From NCBI RefSeq assembly GCF_002245495.1, contig NZ_NQJF01000008.1, positions 124,001-188,000 on the forward strand: a stretch of DNA of 64,000 nt, written 5' to 3'. Origin of the DNA: Oceanimonas baumannii. Lineage in GTDB: Bacteria > Pseudomonadota > Gammaproteobacteria > Enterobacterales > Aeromonadaceae. The notes beneath the pieces were generated by a model. The model was not told the DNA's origin. It ran no database searches and saw only the letters and a list, made by a program, of their open reading frames with translations. Positions 19,135 through 32,160 of the stretch are shown piece by piece. The stretch's first letter is position 1. Each line of letters opens with the position of its first letter. The position numbers were made by a program, and so were the translations under genes.

Positions 19135-20230
19135 TCAGGAAACCGATTTCGGCCGGCTGCTGGCCTGCGATGTTCCTCTGCTGGACTTGCGCGCCCCGGT
19201 GGAGTTTATTCAGGGTGCTTTTCCTTCTGCCACCAACCTGCCGTTGATGACCGATGACGAGCGCGCTCAGGTGGGCACCTGTTACAAGCAGCAGGGGCAG
19301 CAGGCGGCCATCGCACTGGGTCACCGGCTGGTGGCCGGTCAGATCCGTGAAGCACGTCTGCAGGGCTGGTTAAACTGGCTGAAGGATCACCCGGATGGCG
19401 TGATTTACTGCTTTCGCGGCGGTCTGCGCAGTCAGACCGCGCAGGAATGGCTAAACGCGGCCGGCCGGCCGGTGCCCCGGGTAAAAGGCGGCTACAAGGC
19501 ATTGCGCCGCCGGCTGCTGCAGGAAATTGAGCAAGGCTTTGCCGGCCCGGGATTTGTACTCACCGGCCTCACCGGCAGCGGTAAAACCGACTGGCTGGCC
19601 CGGAGTCCGTTATCACTGGATCTGGAAGGCTGTGCCCATCATCGTGGCTCCAGTTTTGGCAACTGGAGTGAGCCCCAGCCCACTCCCATCAATTTTGAAA
19701 ACCGCCTCGCCATTGCCCGGCTTAAACAGCGCAAGGCCGGCATTCACGGCTGGCTGGTGGAAGACGAAAGTGCCATGATCGGCCGCTGCCCTATTCCCCT
19801 TCCGCTGTATGAACGCATGCAACAAGCCCCGCTACTGCTGCTGGAAGTGCCCTTTGAGCAGCGGGTACGACAAATTCGCCATGACTATGTGGAAACCATG
19901 CAGCACCACTTTAATGACGACTTTGAGCGGCTGGAACACTATCTGCAAGACAGCCTGAAGCGGTTATACAAACGTCTGGGAGACAGGGAGTGGCGACGGC
20001 TGTCTGCCGTGATGACCGAGGCGGTACGCCAGCAGCAGCAAGGCCATGGCTGTGATGCCCATGAAGAATGGATTGCCACCTTGCTCAGCGTTTATTACGA
20101 CCCTATCTATGCCCGTCACCAGGCGACAAAGGAAGACCGCATCATCAAACGCGGTGAGGCCGAAGAGCTGGCCGAGTGGCTGGCGCAACAGCCCGAAGCA
20201 CAGGCTTCGCAAGCCGGATTGTTATGTTAA
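19127..20230 (+). CDS. selU: tRNA 2-selenouridine synthase
   Basis: A 367-residue enzyme (SelU/MnmH) that geranylates 2-thiouridine at the tRNA wobble position and replaces sulfur with selenium from selenophosphate. The N-terminal rhodanese domain has the active-site cysteine in [15 protein letters not shown]-loop GLTGSGKT follows near residue 150, then [15 protein letters not shown], all typical. The ATG at 19127 has a GAGG site and overlaps the selD stop by 8 bp; an upstream in-frame TTG at 19115 is less likely. gloC follows after 10 bp. Confidence 0.93.
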   Translation: MPDQETDFGRLLACDVPLLDLRAPVEFIQGAFPSATNLPLMTDDERAQVGTCYKQQGQQAAIALGHRLVAGQIREARLQGWLNWLKDHPDGVIYCFRGGLRSQTAQEWLNAAGRPVPRVKGGYKALRRRLLQEIEQGFAGPGFVLTGLTGSGKTDWLARSPLSLDLEGCAHHRGSSFGNWSEPQPTPINFENRLAIARLKQRKAGIHGWLVEDESAMIGRCPIPLPLYERMQQAPLLLLEVPFEQRVRQIRHDYVETMQHHFNDDFERLEHYLQDSLKRLYKRLGDREWRRLSAVMTEAVRQQQQGHGCDAHEEWIATLLSVYYDPIYARHQATKEDRIIKRGEAEELAEWLAQQPEAQASQAGLLC

Positions 20231-20240
20231 AGGAAGCAGC

Positions 20241-20873
20241 ATGCTGAATCGTATTACCCTGCCGGTCACCCCCTTTATGCAAAACTGCAGCCTGGTATGG
20301 TGCAGCAGCACCAACCGGGCTGCCCTGATTGATCCCGGCGGCGAGACAGACCGTCTGCTGGCAGCCGTTAATGAACGTGGCCTGATCCTGGAGCGCATTA
20401 TTCTGACTCACGGCCACCTGGACCATGTGGGCGGTACCGGTGAGATAAGTGCACAGACGGGGGTGCCGGTAGAAGGGCCCGGCGAACAGGATGACTACTG
20501 GATCGACGGCCTGCCTCAACAGGTACAGATGTTTGGCTTTGAACCGGTACCGGGATTTACCCCCGATCGCTGGCTGAAGGCCGGCGACACCGTCAGCGTC
20601 GGGGAAGAACAACTCGAAATATATCACTGCCCGGGTCATACCCCCGGACATCTGGTGCTGGTGCACGAAGCACAACGCCTGGCCTTTGTGGGTGATGTGC
20701 TGTTTAACGGCGGTATTGGCCGCACCGACTTTCCCGGTGGGGATCACCAGCAGTTGCTGCACAGCATTAACAGCATCCTGCTGCCCCTGGGGGACGACAT
20801 CATTTTTGTCCCCGGCCACGGTCCGGAAAGCACCTTTGGACATGAACGTCTGACCAATCCCTATTTACGCTGA
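20241..20873 (+). CDS. gloC: Type II glyoxalase GloC (YcbL-like metallo-beta-lactamase fold)
   Basis: A 210-residue MBL-fold hydrolase very similar to E. coli YcbL/GloC, which hydrolyses S-lactoylglutathione in methylglyoxal detoxification. The metal motif THGHLDHVGG, the histidine in HCPGHTPGH, the bridging aspartate in FVGDVLF and the last histidine in VPGHGPESTFG are all present. Signature blocks PFMQNCSLVWC and TPDRWL also match. An AAGGAAG site lies before the ATG, 10 bp after selU, so it is probably co-transcribed with selD-selU. Confidence 0.93.
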   Translation: MLNRITLPVTPFMQNCSLVWCSSTNRAALIDPGGETDRLLAAVNERGLILERIILTHGHLDHVGGTGEISAQTGVPVEGPGEQDDYWIDGLPQQVQMFGFEPVPGFTPDRWLKAGDTVSVGEEQLEIYHCPGHTPGHLVLVHEAQRLAFVGDVLFNGGIGRTDFPGGDHQQLLHSINSILLPLGDDIIFVPGHGPESTFGHERLTNPYLR

Positions 20874-20879
20874 TCTCCT

Positions 20880-20897
20880 GCGCCCGTTCGCGGGCGC
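20880..20897 (+). terminator. Hairpin after gloC
   Basis: The stem GCGCCCG / CGGGCGC with a TTCG loop starts 7 bp after the gloC stop. A T run follows only after about 10 nt, so it may be a weak terminator before the chemoreceptor gene. Confidence 0.45.
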
Positions 20898-20942
20898 TCA
20901 GCCACATTTTTTCGATGTTCCGGTTACGAGAAAAACAAACGG

Positions 20943-22784
20943 ATGAAAATAAAACACAAGCTCGCACTGAATACCCTGCTGGTAATCGCCGCCATGGGCA
21001 TTTTGTTCACCCTGTTCACGCATACCCTGAATACCATTAAAACCCTGAATCACGGCAAGGCACTGGCCATGACCCTGAGCAACGATATGCTGAGTCTGCG
21101 CCGGGAAGAAAAAGACTTTATGGCCCGCATGGAGGTCGCCTACCTGAACGACTTCCAGCAACACATGGTGCAGACCCGCCGTCACCTGACCGAGCTGAAT
21201 GCCCTGCTTGCACAGCAACAGCTGCCGATCAGTACCCTTGCGGCTCTGGACGAACGCTTTACCCGGTACAATACCGACTTCAAAGCGGTGGCTGCCGCCT
21301 ATCAGCGCCTTGGTCTGGACCATGAGTCCGGACTGGAAGGCGAACTGCGCCGCGCCGTGCATAACGTGGAAGCCTCGCTGAATGAGTCGGGAGCCGATCA
21401 GGTTCTCATTACCCTGCTGCAGCTTCGCCGTGCCGAAAAAGACTTTATGCTGCGCCATGACATCCGCTACGTACAACGTTTCAATACCCTGCACCAGCGG
21501 CTGCTGAGTCAGCTCAATGCGCTCGACCTGCCACACTCCCAGGCTACTGAGTACCGGAAACGTTTTCTCGCCTATGCCGATGAGCTGGAGCGGGTTGGAC
21601 TGAGCAGCGAGCAGGGACTGCAACTGGCCATGCGCCAGACCGTTCAAAGCACCGAAAGCCTGCTGGAAAGCAGCCTGGCCGACATAGAGCAGGAGCTGCA
21701 GAACTACCTGGACCGGGCAACCCGCACCGCCACTCTGGTGTTTATCCTGATGCTACTGCTCACCGCCGGGGTTGCCATGCTGATCAGCCGTTCTATTTTC
21801 CGCCCTATCAGGCAAATCCGTGATAGCGTACTGACCATTCATCGTAGCCATAACCTCGGTCTGCACATTGATACCGGCAGCAAGGATGAAATGGCCGAGA
21901 TCGCTGACGCCCTTAACACCATGCTCAAAGGCTTTCGCGATGTCATTGGGCAGGTCAACCAGGCGGTCAGCACCATGAACCAGACCACGCTGCAACTGTC
22001 GGAAAGCGCCGCGACCACCACCACGGACATTGAACGCCAGCAGCAGGAAACCGAGCTGGTTGCCACTGCCGTTACCGAAATGGTCAGCACCATTGATGAT
22101 ATTGCCCGCAATACGGACCATACCGCCACCAGGGCCGGACAGGCCAACAGCAGCGCCACGGAAGGACAACAGCAGGTGCAGGGCACCATAGAGCGTATCC
22201 GTCGTCTGGCGGTGCAGCTGGAAAACTCGGTAGGCAGTATTGAAGATTTGTCACACCAGAGCGAAACCATCGGCAGTGTCTTGCAGGTTATCCGCGATAT
22301 CGCCGATCAGACCAACCTGCTGGCACTTAATGCGGCCATTGAAGCCGCCCGGGCCGGAGAGCAGGGCCGGGGCTTTGCCGTGGTGGCCGATGAAGTCAGG
22401 GCACTGGCGGCCCGCACTCAGGATGCTACTCAGGAGATAGCTACCATCATCAGCTCATTACAGGGAAAAACCGATGCCATGGTGCAGCTCATTTATCAGA
22501 GCAGAGAGGAAGGACTGGAAAGCAGCCAGCAGGCCAGGCAGGCTGAAGCGGTACTGAATGAGATTAACCAGGAAGTCACCGACATCTCGGACATGGCAAC
22601 CCAGATTGCCACAGCCATTGAGCAACAGAGCAGTGTTGCCAATGAAATTGGCCGGAATGTGGTGGTCATCAGGGACATTACCGATAACACCGTACAGGCA
22701 GTACGCAAAAACTCTGAAGCTACCCAGAATATTGCCGCCCAGGCGCAAAATCTGAAGCAGGTGGTATCGGTCTTTCAGATCTGA
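20943..22784 (+). CDS. Methyl-accepting chemotaxis protein with HBM sensor domain, 613 aa
   Basis: Chemoreceptor with an N-terminal membrane helix (about 9-28), a periplasmic domain to about residue 255 and a second helix (about 258-280). A HAMP region (about 282-335) and a C-terminal signalling domain with the hairpin tip [20 protein letters not shown] follow. The periplasmic part contains two copies of a LRR-x-E-KDF motif ([11 protein letters not shown] and [11 protein letters not shown]), the hallmark of the helical bimodular (HBM) domain known from the TCA-intermediate receptor McpS. The ligand is therefore possibly an organic acid, which is inference. No C-terminal CheR-tether pentapeptide is seen. 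Confidence 0.9.
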   Translation: MKIKHKLALNTLLVIAAMGILFTLFTHTLNTIKTLNHGKALAMTLSNDMLSLRREEKDFMARMEVAYLNDFQQHMVQTRRHLTELNALLAQQQLPISTLAALDERFTRYNTDFKAVAAAYQRLGLDHESGLEGELRRAVHNVEASLNESGADQVLITLLQLRRAEKDFMLRHDIRYVQRFNTLHQRLLSQLNALDLPHSQATEYRKRFLAYADELERVGLSSEQGLQLAMRQTVQSTESLLESSLADIEQELQNYLDRATRTATLVFILMLLLTAGVAMLISRSIFRPIRQIRDSVLTIHRSHNLGLHIDTGSKDEMAEIADALNTMLKGFRDVIGQVNQAVSTMNQTTLQLSESAATTTTDIERQQQETELVATAVTEMVSTIDDIARNTDHTATRAGQANSSATEGQQQVQGTIERIRRLAVQLENSVGSIEDLSHQSETIGSVLQVIRDIADQTNLLALNAAIEAARAGEQGRGFAVVADEVRALAARTQDATQEIATIISSLQGKTDAMVQLIYQSREEGLESSQQARQAEAVLNEINQEVTDISDMATQIATAIEQQSSVANEIGRNVVVIRDITDNTVQAVRKNSEATQNIAAQAQNLKQVVSVFQI

Positions 22785-22819
22785 CAACTGTAGTAAGGTG
22801 CCACTGCCAACCTTGACCG

Positions 22820-22841
22820 GGCCGCGCACAGCGCGGCCTTT
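22820..22841 (+). terminator. Terminator after the chemoreceptor gene
   Basis: The stem GGCCGCGC / GCGCGGCC has a 3-nt loop and is followed by TTTCCGTTT. It lies just before the converging hydrolase gene. Confidence 0.7.
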
Positions 22842-22845
22842 CCGT

Positions 22846-23736
22846 TTACGCCGCTCCGGTTCCGGCCAGGCGGGCACGCAAGAACGCCAGGGTACGCGCC
22901 CAGGCCTGCTCGGCAGCCTCGGGCTGATAGCGGGGTGTGGAATCATTGTGAAAGCCATGCTGGGTGCCGGCATACTGATGCATTTCAAACTCGATGCGGC
23001 TGGCCTCTAATGCCTCCCGGTAGGCGGGCCAGGCACGGTTGACACGCTCATCCTGCTCTGCAAAGTGAATAAGCAAGGCGGCTTGCATGCCGGGGACCTT
23101 CGCCAGATCCGGCGGCATACCGTAAAAAGGGACCGCCGCCCGAACCTGCGCCGGCAAGGTAGTGGCCAGGGTATTACTGACAAAACCGCCAAAGCAGAAT
23201 CCGATCACCCCAATGCCCTGCCCCGGTTCATCCAGCAGACCGGCGGCGGCAGTAAAGTCGGCCAGAATGTTGCCGGTTTCCAGTTGCTTTTGCATGACCC
23301 GGCCATCATCGTCATTGCCCGGATAACCGCCCAGCGAGGCCAGTGCATCGGGCGCGAACGCTACGAAACCGGCCTTGGCCAGACGCCGCGCCACATCTTC
23401 AATATAAGGATTAAGACCCCGGTTTTCATGCACCACCAGCACCCGCCCCAGTACCTCACCGGCGGGCTCAACCCAGTAGCCGCGCCCCTGGCCGTGCCCT
23501 TCGGGTGAATCAAAGCTGAGATAACGGGCGTGAATATCCGGATCGGTAAAGGACACCTGCTGAGCCCGGGCATAATCAGGCATCAGCGCCTCGGCCAGCG
23601 CAGTGACGGTCAGGCCGCCCACTGCCAGCCGGGCCAGGCCACTGATAAACTGGCGCCTGTCTATCTGTCCATGAGCGTAGCGGTCGTAAAGACCAAATGC
23701 GGCGGGAGGAATACGGGAAGGATCTGGCCTGGCCAT
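22846..23736 (-). CDS. Dienelactone hydrolase family protein with twin-arginine-like leader, 296 aa
   Basis: Alpha/beta hydrolase of the dienelactone hydrolase family. The nucleophile is the cysteine in GVIGFCFGGFV, with an acid in FAEQDERVN and the histidine in GTQHGFHND. The N-terminal segment DRRQFISGLARLAVGGLTV, followed by a hydrophobic stretch and an Ala-rich cleavage region, resembles a Tat export signal, so the mature enzyme may be periplasmic. It resembles the E. coli YghX protein. The ribosome-binding site AGGAG is part of a short palindrome (AGGAGCCCTCCT) that could partly hide it. The substrate is unknown. Confidence 0.85.
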   Translation of the reverse strand: MARPDPSRIPPAAFGLYDRYAHGQIDRRQFISGLARLAVGGLTVTALAEALMPDYARAQQVSFTDPDIHARYLSFDSPEGHGQGRGYWVEPAGEVLGRVLVVHENRGLNPYIEDVARRLAKAGFVAFAPDALASLGGYPGNDDDGRVMQKQLETGNILADFTAAAGLLDEPGQGIGVIGFCFGGFVSNTLATTLPAQVRAAVPFYGMPPDLAKVPGMQAALLIHFAEQDERVNRAWPAYREALEASRIEFEMHQYAGTQHGFHNDSTPRYQPEAAEQAWARTLAFLRARLAGTGAA

Positions 23737-23777
23737 AAGGAGGGCTCCTGTCTAAAAAGCACCCCTCGAGTATAGGA

Positions 23778-24383
23778 TCAGTCATCCCACTCGTCGTCGT
23801 CCTCCTCCTCCACGACCACCGGCACCACCGCCGGGGCCAGCACACTAATGGCCGTCAGCAGGTGCCGGCGGGGCTGCCAGTTGGCCACAAAACCAAAGCG
23901 ATAGCAGTTCTCCCCCAGAGCAAAACGCTCCTCGGCCTGAGTTTCCAGCGTCTGTTGTACCTCATCCAGCTCTTCTTCGTTCAACTGCAAATCCAGGGTA
24001 AACGCAATAATGGCACCGTCGTGGCCCGGCAGTTTGCCCTTGTTAACCGCCCTCACCCTGTCTCTTGGCAGACTCACCGCCTGCTTGCGATTACCGTTCA
24101 CCAGATACAGCCGGTCGGCATCAAACGCCAGGTTCATTAGCCGCTGCCGGTTCCAGCTGGCGGGCCAGAGACTGACCAGCAGCAACACACCGCCAAATAC
24201 CAGCCCCACATAGTTGATCAGTTCAAAGCCGTGCTGCGCATCCAGCAATGACCACACCACCGTCGCCAGACTTGCCAGCAGCACCATGGTCTGAGTGGCA
24301 TAAAAACGAAAGGCTGGCGGCTGCAGCACAAACTCAAGGGGCTGCAGTAACAACTGCTGCACGCTAATACGCTGGGTGGTCAT
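23778..24383 (-). CDS. Membrane protein of unknown function, 201 aa
   Basis: Not recognised. Two hydrophobic helices are visible at about residues 30-46 and 56-75, followed by a soluble part of about 120 residues. That part has a glutamate-rich run near residues 133-150 and a strongly acidic C-terminal tail (VVVEEEDDDEWDD). The gene is divergent from mepA with 96 bp between starts and lies 41 bp upstream of the hydrolase gene on the same strand. The start has no clear ribosome-binding site. Codon pattern resembles its neighbours, supporting a real gene. Confidence 0.6.
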   Translation of the reverse strand: MTTQRISVQQLLLQPLEFVLQPPAFRFYATQTMVLLASLATVVWSLLDAQHGFELINYVGLVFGGVLLLVSLWPASWNRQRLMNLAFDADRLYLVNGNRKQAVSLPRDRVRAVNKGKLPGHDGAIIAFTLDLQLNEEELDEVQQTLETQAEERFALGENCYRFGFVANWQPRRHLLTAISVLAPAVVPVVVEEEDDDEWDD

Positions 24384-24479
24384 TTTTACATTCCGGACAG
24401 ATCAAAAGCCGCTACCCTAGCAAAAAACCGCGCTGGCATAAATAATGGTGCCATATGGGAAAGAAGGTGGGCACACATC

Positions 24480-28218
<3,739 letters not shown>

Positions 28219-28226
28219 CCCACCGG

Positions 28227-28787
28227 CTAGACGCGCCCTCCTTCACGGAACGCATTCAGTTTTTCGGTAATGATATCCCGGGTGGCCAGCGCATTTTCCT
28301 TGATGGCACCGTTAAATACGCTAAGGCCGTCCAGTATTTTGATGGCCTCGCCAAATCCCTTATCAATAGCCTCGGTAATGGTGGACAAAAACTGCTCCCG
28401 CTGCTGCTCTTCCGGCATCGTAGGGTGCTGTTTCTTAAAGGCATCAAAAAAGCCCAGGGCACCGTCAACAATCCGCCCCGCTGTCTTCTCTGCAGACCAG
28501 TAATCATCGGGCTTGTCCGCCAGTTTCTCACGGGTAATCGCCTGCTCTTCGCCCAGCTCGGCATTAATGGTGCTCATGATCTCGCCATAAAGGATATTCA
28601 TGGCCTTATCACTGCCAGGCTTGCCGCCATCAAACATGGCCTGCACGATGCTCTGGTTGCCCCGGGCCTTCAGCTCGGAGCGGGTCATGGCCAGCTCTGA
28701 TGGCCCGGACTGCTCTGCAGGAAGCTGCTGCTCGCCATTGCGTGTTGACTGAGAAATCTGACTGCCTGACACCGGAGAAATCGCCAT
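28227..28787 (-). CDS. DUF5610-type protein of unknown function, 186 aa
   Basis: A hydrophilic helical protein without signal peptide or membrane segment. The central part YWSAEKTAGRIVDGALGFFDAFK and a C-terminal helix near KENALATRDIITEKL resemble the DUF5610 family of gammaproteobacteria, assigned from memory of its pattern rather than by a search. The N-terminal 35 residues are Ser/Gln-rich and probably disordered. An AGGAG site precedes the ATG. No function is known, and neighbours give no hint. Confidence 0.7.
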   Translation of the reverse strand: MAISPVSGSQISQSTRNGEQQLPAEQSGPSELAMTRSELKARGNQSIVQAMFDGGKPGSDKAMNILYGEIMSTINAELGEEQAITREKLADKPDDYWSAEKTAGRIVDGALGFFDAFKKQHPTMPEEQQREQFLSTITEAIDKGFGEAIKILDGLSVFNGAIKENALATRDIITEKLNAFREGGRV

Positions 28788-28971
28788 TATCCTGCTCCTG
28801 TTGTAGAAATAACCAGCTGGTTAAAAAATATCGGCAGGACAGCATAAACCTGAAGACCAATGTTGATATCCGGCCGCAGGAACGACAAAACGGCTCAACG
28901 GCAGAAGACTTGCAATATTGTCTAACAAAAAAGGGACGCTTGCGCGTCCCTGATAATTATTATGATGGCAA

Positions 28972-30672
28972 TTAATGGCTGTGAGCCGCGCCCGCACCTT
29001 TCGGGAACCGGATACTTTCAACAAGATCCTGCACTTCCTGCGGTGTTTCGGCTGTCATTTTGGCCACCACCAGTGACACTGCCAGGTTCACCAGCATACC
29101 CAGAGTACCAATGCCCTCGGGAGAAATACCGAACCACCAGTTTTCCGGGGTGCTGGCAGCCGGATTGATGAACTTGAAGTAGATAATGTAGCTGGCAGTA
29201 AAGGCAATACCGCTGATCATACCGGCGATCGCGCCTTCCTTATTCATTTTCTTGTAGAAAATGCCAAGTACAATGGCCGGGAAGAATGACGCCGCCGCCA
29301 GACCAAAGGCGAAGGCCACCACCTGTGCCACAAAGCCGGGTGGGTTAATGCCAAGATAGCCGGCACCGACCACCGCCACTGCAGCAGCAATACGCGCCGC
29401 CATCAGCTCCTGTTTGTCGGTCATATCCGGCCTGAAGCCTTTTTTCAGGAAATCGTGAGCGATGGAGGTCGAGATAACCAGCAACAGACCCGCAGCCGTA
29501 GACAATGCAGCTGCCATGCCACCCGCAGCCAGCAGGGCAACCACCCAGTTGGGCAATTTGCCGATTTCGGGGCTGGCCAGCACGATAATATCCGGGCTGA
29601 TGGTCATTTCGTTACGTTCGTCACCGGAGTAGAACAAACGGCCATCACCGTTTTTATCTTCCCAACCCACCAGGCCGGTTTTCTCCCAGTTGGCCACCCA
29701 GCCGGGGGCCTGTTCGGCAGCAACACCCTGCCCATCAGCTCCGTTAAGCCCTTCAATCATATTCACCCGGGCAAAGGCAGCTACCGCCGGTGCAGTGGTG
29801 TAAAGGAAGGAGATAAACAGCAACGCCCAGCCAGCAGAAATACGGGCATCACGCACCTTGGGCACGGTAAAGAAGCGAATGATGACATGAGGCAGACCGG
29901 CAGTACCCACCATCAGGGCCGCGGTGATAAAGAAGACATCAACACCCGATTTATTGCCGGAAGTATATTCGGTAAAACCCAGCTCTCTGGACAAGCCGTC
30001 CAGCTTATCGAGCAGCTCCATACCGTCTGAGGTCTGTCCTATAAAACCAAGCTGAGGAATGGCCGTGCCGGTCACCAGCAAGGATACAAAAATGGCGGGA
30101 ACCAGGAAGGCGAAAATCAGCACGCAGTACTGAGCCACCTGAGTATAGGTAATGCCCTTCATGCCACCCAGCACGGCATAGAAGAACACGATGGCCATAC
30201 CAATTATCACCCCCAGATCGATGTCTACTTCCAGGAAGCGGGAGAACACCACACCCACGCCTCGCATTTGCCCTGCTACATAAGTGAACGAGACAAAAAT
30301 GGCACAAAACACCGCAACCATACGGGCGGTTTGTGAGTAATAACGATCACCGATAAAGTCCGGCACGGTAAACTTGCCAAACTTACGCAGATAAGGTGCC
30401 AGGCATAACGCCAGCAGCACATAACCACCGGTCCAGCCCAGCAGGTAAACGCTGCCATCGTAACCGGCAAAAGAGATGATGCCCGCCATGGAGATAAATG
30501 ACGCTGCCGACATCCAGTCGGCGGCCGTAGCCATGCCGTTGGCTACCGGATGTACACCGCCGCCAGCCACATAAAATTCACCAGTGGTCCCGGCCCGGGC
30601 CCAGATGGCAATGCCGATATAGAGGGCAAAACTGAGCCCCACCAGAATAAATGTCCAGGTTTGGATATCCAT
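28972..30672 (-). CDS. VC2705-type sodium/solute symporter (acetate permease-like), 566 aa
   Basis: Large SSS-family symporter of the subgroup related to ActP, typically importing acetate or other short carboxylates with sodium. About 13-14 membrane helices are visible. Typical stretches are GEFYVAGGGVHPVANGMATA, DWMSAASFISMAG and TAALMVGTAGLPHVIIRFFT. A polar loop at about residues 300-365 is characteristic of the TIGR03648 group. It lies 10 bp downstream of its small partner gene, and a good ribosome-binding site precedes the ATG. The exact substrate is inferred. Confidence 0.88.
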   Translation of the reverse strand: MDIQTWTFILVGLSFALYIGIAIWARAGTTGEFYVAGGGVHPVANGMATAADWMSAASFISMAGIISFAGYDGSVYLLGWTGGYVLLALCLAPYLRKFGKFTVPDFIGDRYYSQTARMVAVFCAIFVSFTYVAGQMRGVGVVFSRFLEVDIDLGVIIGMAIVFFYAVLGGMKGITYTQVAQYCVLIFAFLVPAIFVSLLVTGTAIPQLGFIGQTSDGMELLDKLDGLSRELGFTEYTSGNKSGVDVFFITAALMVGTAGLPHVIIRFFTVPKVRDARISAGWALLFISFLYTTAPAVAAFARVNMIEGLNGADGQGVAAEQAPGWVANWEKTGLVGWEDKNGDGRLFYSGDERNEMTISPDIIVLASPEIGKLPNWVVALLAAGGMAAALSTAAGLLLVISTSIAHDFLKKGFRPDMTDKQELMAARIAAAVAVVGAGYLGINPPGFVAQVVAFAFGLAAASFFPAIVLGIFYKKMNKEGAIAGMISGIAFTASYIIYFKFINPAASTPENWWFGISPEGIGTLGMLVNLAVSLVVAKMTAETPQEVQDLVESIRFPKGAGAAHSH

Positions 30673-30682
30673 GTCCTACCCC

Positions 30683-30949
30683 TTACTCTTCTTCAACGTT
30701 ATATTTTTTGTCGAGCACATTCATTCGCCATACATAAACGAAAATGAGCACAACAAATACATAAATGGCCCCTTGCTGAGAGAACCAGAATCCCAGCTTG
30801 GCACCGCCAATAGTGAATGCATTGAGTACATCTACCAGCACAATGCCAAACAGATAAGAAACCGTGAACCAGATGGCCAGCAGAATGCCCATCAGTCTGA
30901 GGTTTTCTTTCCAGTACGCTTTTGCTTTTTCCTGATTTTCGAACGCCAT
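30683..30949 (-). CDS. DUF4212 small subunit of the VC2705-type symporter
   Basis: An 88-residue protein with two membrane helices (about 20-42 and 55-78) and an N-terminal segment KAKAYWKENLRLM, which marks the DUF4212 / Na_symport_sm family. These proteins are encoded immediately before VC2705-type symporters and are presumed to be a subunit. AAGGAG precedes the ATG. The 222-bp region upstream is AT-rich and likely holds the operon promoter. Confidence 0.88.
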   Translation of the reverse strand: MAFENQEKAKAYWKENLRLMGILLAIWFTVSYLFGIVLVDVLNAFTIGGAKLGFWFSQQGAIYVFVVLIFVYVWRMNVLDKKYNVEEE

Positions 30950-31171
30950 TCTTCTTCTCCTTGAATAGCCGAATACGGTTCGAAAATAACAATAGCGCCC
31001 GCGGGGCTGGTTGAAACTTAGACTTTGGTATTAACCTTAAGTTAAATTAATATTAACAAAAACTTAACTTTGTCAGGTGATGAGTGAGACATCGCTCACA
31101 AGGAAGGTGGGTCGATTATCGAGAGCAGCAGGCTGCACTTAACCCGCAGCCAGAGAGGCAGTAATACGCGT

Positions 31172-32053
31172 TTACAGGTAAGTTAACGTAAGGTAGACCA
31201 CTACCGGAATAATGGCCACCGACATCACATTGCCCAACAGCACAATGCTGGCCATTTTATCGGGCTGACAACGATACTGTTCGCACAACAGATAGTTAAG
31301 TACCGCCGGAGGCAACATCACCGACAACGCCAGCAGTTTGAGCCAGTCGGCGGTAAGGGGCAGCCACCAGGCTACCAGTGCCAGGCTGCCGGCACCGGCC
31401 AGCAGATAAAGCAGATTCAGTTTAAAGGCCAGCCCCAGGTTACCTACCTCCCCCACCGATAACCGAACTCCCAGCGCAAACAACATTAACGGTACCGCCA
31501 TCTGGCCCAGTAAATCCGCACTGGTATATACAAAGGCCGGCAACAGGCTCTGGTGATCGGCCAGCAATATGCCGGCCACGGCGGCCCATACAATCGGATT
31601 TTTCAGCCACTGCCAGCGTCCGGCTTCGCGAGAAAGAATAAACAGTCCCAGAGAAAAGTGCAGCAGATTAGAAAGGACAAACAAAATGATAATGGCACCC
31701 AGCTGATCCTCGCCGTAAGCCAGCACCATCAGCGGAATACCAATATTGCCGGTATTACGGAACATGCCCGCCAATACCTGGGTACGCCGTTCAATACCAC
31801 GAAAATGAAACAGCGCCAGCATCAGCCCGGGCAGAAGAATACAGAGCACACCGGCCAGGATCAGCGGCCAGCTGTGCGACAGGGAAAGCGGATGGCTGAT
31901 CAGCGCCGAAAACACCAGTGCCGGACAGAACACCGCCACATTGGCCAGGTTAACAAACCCCATATCGGGGTTGTGCTGGCGGCGACCAAAAATATAGCCC
32001 ACCGCCACGACGGCAAATACCGGCAGCACGATATTAAGCAGAGTCAGCAGCAT
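31172..32053 (-). CDS. AEC family transporter (auxin efflux carrier-like), 293 aa
   Basis: Integral membrane protein with about 10 helices of the AEC family; bacterial members carry malate, malonate or other solutes. Conserved features are the N-terminal LNIVLPVFAVVAVGYIFGR and MFRNTGNIGIPL near residue 98. The ATG lies only a few bases from the T tract of a strong terminator hairpin and has no ribosome-binding site, which is odd. An in-frame GTG at codon 9 is not better. The substrate is unknown. Confidence 0.83.
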   Translation of the reverse strand: MLLTLLNIVLPVFAVVAVGYIFGRRQHNPDMGFVNLANVAVFCPALVFSALISHPLSLSHSWPLILAGVLCILLPGLMLALFHFRGIERRTQVLAGMFRNTGNIGIPLMVLAYGEDQLGAIIILFVLSNLLHFSLGLFILSREAGRWQWLKNPIVWAAVAGILLADHQSLLPAFVYTSADLLGQMAVPLMLFALGVRLSVGEVGNLGLAFKLNLLYLLAGAGSLALVAWWLPLTADWLKLLALSVMLPPAVLNYLLCEQYRCQPDKMASIVLLGNVMSVAIIPVVVYLTLTYL

Positions 32054-32060
32054 AATAAAA

Positions 32061-32099
32061 AAGAGCCAAAAGACGGCAGTATTGCGTCTTTTGGCTCTT
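32061..32099 (-). terminator. dadA terminator abutting the AEC gene
   Basis: A 15-bp perfect stem (AAGAGCCAAAAGACG / CGTCTTTTGGCTCTT) is followed leftwards by TTTTTTATTA. It ends 8 bp before the AEC start codon and lies 62 bp after dadA. Confidence 0.88.
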
Positions 32100-32160
32100 G
32101 GTGTCCAGACAACGGAGCGGCTGGCCCGGATTTATTCAGGCAATAAGTGCAGCCGCCGCA

